This document shows, piece by piece, positions 60,001 through 64,000 of a stretch of 64,000 bases of DNA. The position numbers and the translations under genes were made by a program. The first letter of the stretch is position 1, and every line of letters begins with the position of its first letter. The DNA is from Zygnema circumcarinatum (taxonomy: Eukaryota; Streptophyta; Zygnematophyceae; Zygnematales; Zygnemataceae), in contig CM074815.1 of the NCBI GenBank assembly GCA_037447605.1, positions 1,742,525-1,806,524 of the forward strand. Direction: 5' to 3'. The notes beneath the pieces are model-generated. The model had not been told where the DNA came from, did not search any database, and saw only the letters and a program-made list of their open reading frames with translations.

Positions 60001-61270
60001 TGCAAGTTGCTTAGCATTTCCCACGTAGTTTTTTCTAGAAACTTCAGTACCTCACCGAGTATTAGTTCACGACCAGTAATGCTTCAGTGGCCGCTTAGAG
60101 ATGGCTCGAACCCCTCATTCAAACCAAGCTAGGGCAGACAGCCCACCCCAATGCGCTGCTGATTGAGACCTCCCTCCAGCCACACTTGCAGATAGCCTTT
60201 TGATTTTCGTGGAGCTATTCACCCAGAAATCCAATAATAACGATTAGTTCTTCATCAACAAAAGGCGGCTTTCTCTTTCCGAGCCAAATTGCCAGAGAAA
60301 CCAACTAGTTTTCTTTGCGTGCGCTATATTAGATAATGAATCACCATTGAAGTGCTATGGAGAAATGTCTTGTCAATGAATAGCAAACTCAGCATGCTAG
60401 GGATGCCGTTCTCCAAAGCATTGACAAGCTAGCATACAAGAGCAAACAAACAATTCTTATCTCAGATTCCTCGAGAATGAAAAAGATTCATTGCAGTGGA
60501 TTGCATTTTCATACGCTCCCTTTGACAATATTTGCTGAGGATAAGCCGATTCTACTTACGAAGATAACTCTTCGTAGGTGTGCTGCAAGGTCTCCAGCCA
60601 GCATCGTCAGGCTGCTGCCATAATCCCTCGTGCTCTCTGGGGCCCTGCATTGAGCTGTACCACTCCTTAATTCACAAAATGTTCACATCTATTGGCAATT
60701 TTAACACCGTACTTTCTCAAAACGGGCCAGGATAAACTGATGGGCAAAGCAAGCAGGCTACCGTGCTCGAGTATCATCTTTAAATTAAGAAAGGGTGACA
60801 ATCCGTCATTTTTTCTCGTTCATGCCATAATCCATATTCAGGAAAAACGGTGAGTGGACAGAGTGCCTCACCCCGTAAACAAAGCTGTTCAGAAGGTGTG
60901 GGTACTGGGGATGTGGAGGAACCCAATCCTGCGAGCGCAATTGAAATCATCAGTACCAGACCAGAAGCAATACTTTTGCCATTCTGCAGTAAGTACTGCA
61001 GAGAATAAATTATCCCAACCTCACATCTACCCTCCAAATCGGAACAGATGCTTTCCATGCGACATCACTTTAGGGTAACGTAGCCAGAATGCTCACAGAA
61101 AGGATGAGATTCTCCCACATCCCCGGCCCGTTGAGCAGCTTAGGCATGCAGCTGAGCAGCCATAGGTGAGCAAAGAAGAGCACAGGTGCTTGCAGACTGC
61201 CTAGCAGCCTCCTGCTCGCTTGCTTCCGCGGAGCCGCTCTAAGCGGAACCTCTCCCTCCTCTCCCGCCAT
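57028..61270 (-). CDS. GDP-fucose protein O-fucosyltransferase family protein
   Basis: Nine exons (61097-61270, 60872-60995, 60147-60214, 59613-59701, 58799-59020, 58233-58533, 57876-58103, 57451-57648, 57028-57246) join in phase to 540 residues. The N-terminus, starting MAGEEGEVPLRAA, has hydrophobic segments (VLFFAHLWLL; SGLVLMISIALAG) that fit a type II Golgi membrane anchor. The plant O-FucT domain follows: GYLQVWLEGGLNQQRIGVCN, ALARLLNVTLLLPELEL, LFDVDFLINSLKGDVTIVKE, AFDGLPPDIQKLRCRVNFEL, KFLALHLRFDKDMVAHSSC, GKCPLTPEEIGLMLAALGF, ASPGNMRNVL, and the C-terminal YTYPAPDCMC. The family transfers fucose or related sugars to proteins or cell-wall glycans. The exact substrate cannot be told. 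The start is supported by phase and by the membrane segment. Confidence 0.94.
59108..59136. repeat. (CAG)n microsatellite
   Basis: CAG triplets with one AAG interruption, inside an intron of the O-fucosyltransferase gene. Confidence 0.9.
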
Positions 61271-61411
61271 GGCTCTCACTCCCCTACGCCCGCGCCTCTC
61301 CTTCAACACGTTTCTTGGAAAGAAGCTCCGCTATCTCCGCCCTTTTCCTTGAGGAAAGTCTGCTAAAGGGAGCGAAAGGAGGGAGAGAGAGGAGGGGGAG
61401 AGGAGGTAGGC
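61271..61411. promoter_or_regulatory. 141-bp bidirectional promoter
   Basis: The start codons of the O-fucosyltransferase gene (minus) and the HAD gene (plus) face away from each other across only 141 bp. The HAD side is a purine tract of GGAGAG repeats (61376-61408). Both 5' UTRs must be very short or overlap. No TATA box is visible. Confidence 0.6.
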
Positions 61412-64000
61412 ATGGCTGTGGAGGCGGAGAGCAAGCCTCACAAGCTCCTAGTGCTGGACGTGAACGGGCTGCTCATCGACACCTGCTTCAAGGCAGAGAA
61501 GAAGAACATCAACCGCCAGCCTGATGGCAGGGCGAATAACTTCTACAGTAAGTGAGCTTCTCTTGTGTCGCCTCCTGAGAGTAGAAACTGTTTTGGATGT
61601 CGTATTTTGCTCTATTGCGCTTATCTGGTGCAAGCTGATGCGGAATCGATTTTTTGGAGGGATTGAGGGATATGACAGGATTGATTGTGGCGTTGTTGCA
61701 GTATACGAGCGGCCATTCTGCAGAGAATTCGTCCAGTTCTGCCTGGAAAACTTTGTTGTTGGTGTTTGGTCGTCCGCTAGAATGTAAGTTAAAAGAATGT
61801 TTACATTATCTCCTCGTTAAGTCAAAATGTTTTCTGGACAGCACATTTGCGTTCATTGCAGTTAGTTACAAGTGGAGTGCCTTCTTGCTCAAAAATGCGA
61901 AGGCTTTCTCACTGGGATCACCTTTATGTCGTGCAAATCAAGTTTGTGACATGGAGTTGGGAGCATAGCTACTACACTATGTCAGACAGCATCCGTATTT
62001 ATGTTAATAAATCGCTGAAGCTAGTTAATGCCGGAAGCTAGTCTGCTATGTTATACCCTTCGACTTATGCATTAAAGCAGCTCGTTTTTATTAGTGACAG
62101 AGCCGTTGTCCTTGCAGGCATAACGTCGAAGCACTCGTGCAACATGTTTTTGGTGAAGCCATTAACCGTTTGGCTTTCATTTGGGTATGCAACTCTTACT
62201 GGTCCGGAAAATATACACCCACTAGTGTTTGAACGCAACCTTAACCACTTTTTATTTTGAAGGCCGCTTTTGTCATGGTCAGTTTTCTGGCTGGCAGGAG
62301 GTGCCTTCACCTGATTTTAGGGTTTTTAGACTTGCCAGAGCAGTGGACAATGTCGCGGTTCCCAGTCTTCGAGTGGTATCCTGCGGTTATTTGTCCGACG
62401 GAGATGGGATTGTTGGCTCCGCATATCGTGGTGTTTGTGCAGGATCAGTCCAGCTGCACTAACACTGGGATGAAGCATCCACTAAACAAATACAAGCCTG
62501 TGTTTCTCAAGGAGCTGAAAAAGCTTTGGGAGAAAAAGGGTGACAATTTACCATGGGAAATTGGCGATTATGGACCTTCCAATACGCTTCTTTTGGATGA
62601 TTCACCATACAAGGCTTCGTGCAATCCGGTATGGCCTCTACCTTATGCTTCCTTTTACTTTGTTTATGTTGAGCTCTTTTGCCGTATATTAGTCACATGC
62701 TACGCTACAGCTACAGCAGCATTCTGTCAATTTGGCATGTGTTCATCCATTCGAGAGCATTTGTGTCGGCTCTTAACCTCGCCTGCATCTTTGCTTGTCT
62801 GTTTGTAAACCAGGCTTATACCGGTCTGTTCCCCGACACATATGAAGCGGAAAACAGTCTTGACGATATGCTCGGTAGGTCATAATTGAGCTTCTGACGG
62901 ACTGATCGCGGAGCAACTCTTATAGTCGGCGGAAGCTTTACTTTAACCTTAACACTTGAAATCGGCAGTTTTTGCAATTTAAATGTTTGACAGATTAAGT
63001 GCGCTAATGTGCCTGCAAAACTTCATGACAACCGAACTTGCCTTGTCTCGATATTTTTTGCTTTTACTTGCTCAAAAAGCTTAAACAGCTTTATTGCAAT
63101 TCGTAAAGTTTTACTGAGCCTGATAGTTCAAGATTGGTTGGCAGGTCCTTTTGGAGCTATCCGACTTTATCTCCAGAAGCTGACAACGGCACCTGATGTG
63201 CAACAATTTGTCAAGTCAAACCCTTTTGGTCAGAAGCCAATGACTGCCAAGTTATTGACCTGGTCAAGCCCACCTGCCACTGCTCCTAAACCTGCCATTC
63301 AGAACATTCCTGCAAAAGCTTTGAAGATTGGTAAGCAAAACTTAGTCTGCAGGGATTCACTGTCCGCATATCTGACAGGCGTGTCAGCGGAACACAGAGA
63401 TTCAGTGTTGGAAAATGATGAAAAGCCAAAGGATAAATTGCGGGAGAGGTATGTTCGATATAGTCAGTATGAAGTCCAAAATGGTGATCAGGATAATACT
63501 GAGAGAAGGCGAGGACAGTTTGCATTTTCTGCCCTATTGGCAGAAGTGGCAACGGAGAGCAGACCTTCAAGGTGGGCAGATGAGGGAAGAGACGAGCAAG
63601 ACAGGGTCGAGAGGACTGCAGTGTTAATGTCAAGGCAGTACACAAAGGATGATAAGAATGAAGGGGTTCAATATCATTCGGGAGAGGTCCATCATCAAGA
63701 TGAGTGGGGGAATGCATCATTCACAAACGTGAGAGGTGTGGCAGAACACAGACATCCAGTAAGGGCAATGGAGAGCGAGAGAGATAAGCAGGAGAGAGTC
63801 TGGAGGACTGCATTATCCACGAATGGGAGAGGCATGGGAAGGCAAGACGAAGTCTCGCCTTTGGAGAGTGTTAAGAAGAGAGAGATTCGATATGATAAGG
63901 GAGAGGTCCAATACAACGAGCGAGAGGCAGACTGGAGAAAGGCATCGTCCACAAACGAGAGAGGTTCTGCATCAGAGTACAGGCAAACAGTTCAGGCAAA
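61412..64000 (+). CDS. FCP1-homology (NIF-type) HAD-like protein, 3' end beyond window
   Basis: Exons 61412-61547, 61702-61783, 62118-62184, 62443-62628, 62814-62874 and 63145 onward join in phase. The product starts MAVEAESKPHKLLVLDVNGL. The FCP1-homology core shows KLLVLDVNGLLIDT (motif I as DxN, not DxD), YERPFCREFVQFCLENFVVG, VWSSARMHNVEALVQHVFGE, the FIWDQSSCTNTGMKHPLNKY block, and TLLLDDSPYKASCNPAYTGL with the acidic LDD pair. FCP1/SCP relatives dephosphorylate RNA polymerase II or other proteins. The DxN change is, from memory, shared by a plant subgroup whose activity is unclear. From 63330 the frame stays open to the window end, adding over 220 residues of charged, imperfectly repeated sequence. 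A GT at 63331 could instead splice this off. Confidence 0.86.

Noticed and set aside
1-64000. tRNA genes
   Set aside because: Scanning by eye for T-loop (GGTTCRAAYCC) and matching D-loop patterns gave only hits inside exons or without an acceptor stem. A covariance scan would be decisive.

Overview
The window is nuclear DNA of a green plant, most likely a streptophyte. The genes are split by GT-AG introns. Three proteins are plant or photosynthetic markers: a thylakoid-lumen pentapeptide protein (TL17 type), a plastocyanin fragment, and an SDP1-type oil-body lipase with the plant-specific long tails. I cannot fix the species. Nothing points specifically to a flowering plant, and the UGT80-like, FAM185A-like and O-fucosyltransferase genes would fit a bryophyte, lycophyte or streptophyte alga.

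Layout. 1-2056 is the right-hand end of a tandem array with a 911-bp unit. Each full unit carries a degenerate 5S rRNA-like segment and a spacer built of short CAATGGTTG motifs in both orientations. 2958-7789 (+) is a DUF4097/FAM185A-like gene. 8276-10210 (-) is the thylakoid lumen gene. 10.2-13.1 kb is repeat-rich and contains a complete hAT-like non-autonomous transposon with an exact 8-bp target duplication. 13129-13447 (+) is a broken plastocyanin gene. 13661-20141 (-) is KU80 and 20796-25300 (+) is SDP1, head to head. 26848-28149 (-) is an MGST3-type MAPEG enzyme. 28900-32012 (-) is an APE2-like endonuclease. 33308-37209 (+) is an unrecognised modular coiled-coil protein. 38530-45222 (-) is a UGT80-like glycosyltransferase with about 16 exons. 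45.2-49.4 kb is repeat-rich: inverted-repeat transposon remnants, a zinc-finger-like gene, an 83-bp AT-rich palindromic tandem repeat and a 38-bp minisatellite. 50082-56568 (+) is a large helical-repeat protein with two BTB domains. 57028-61270 (-) is an O-fucosyltransferase. 61412 to beyond 64000 (+) is an FCP1-homology HAD protein with a repetitive tail.

How the genes relate. They do not form one pathway; this is ordinary eukaryotic gene order. Two DNA-repair genes (KU80, APE2) lie about 9 kb apart with lipid (SDP1) and redox (MGST3) genes between them. Three head-to-head pairs probably share promoter regions: KU80/SDP1, APE2/the modular gene, and the O-fucosyltransferase/HAD pair, whose start codons are only 141 bp apart. 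Exon boundaries were placed by hand from splice consensus, reading-frame phase and family similarity. Those I could not reconcile are marked in the entries. The least explained items are the 911-bp 5S-like satellite, the modular protein at 33-37 kb, the adjacent 83-bp and 38-bp repeats, and the repetitive tail of the HAD protein.
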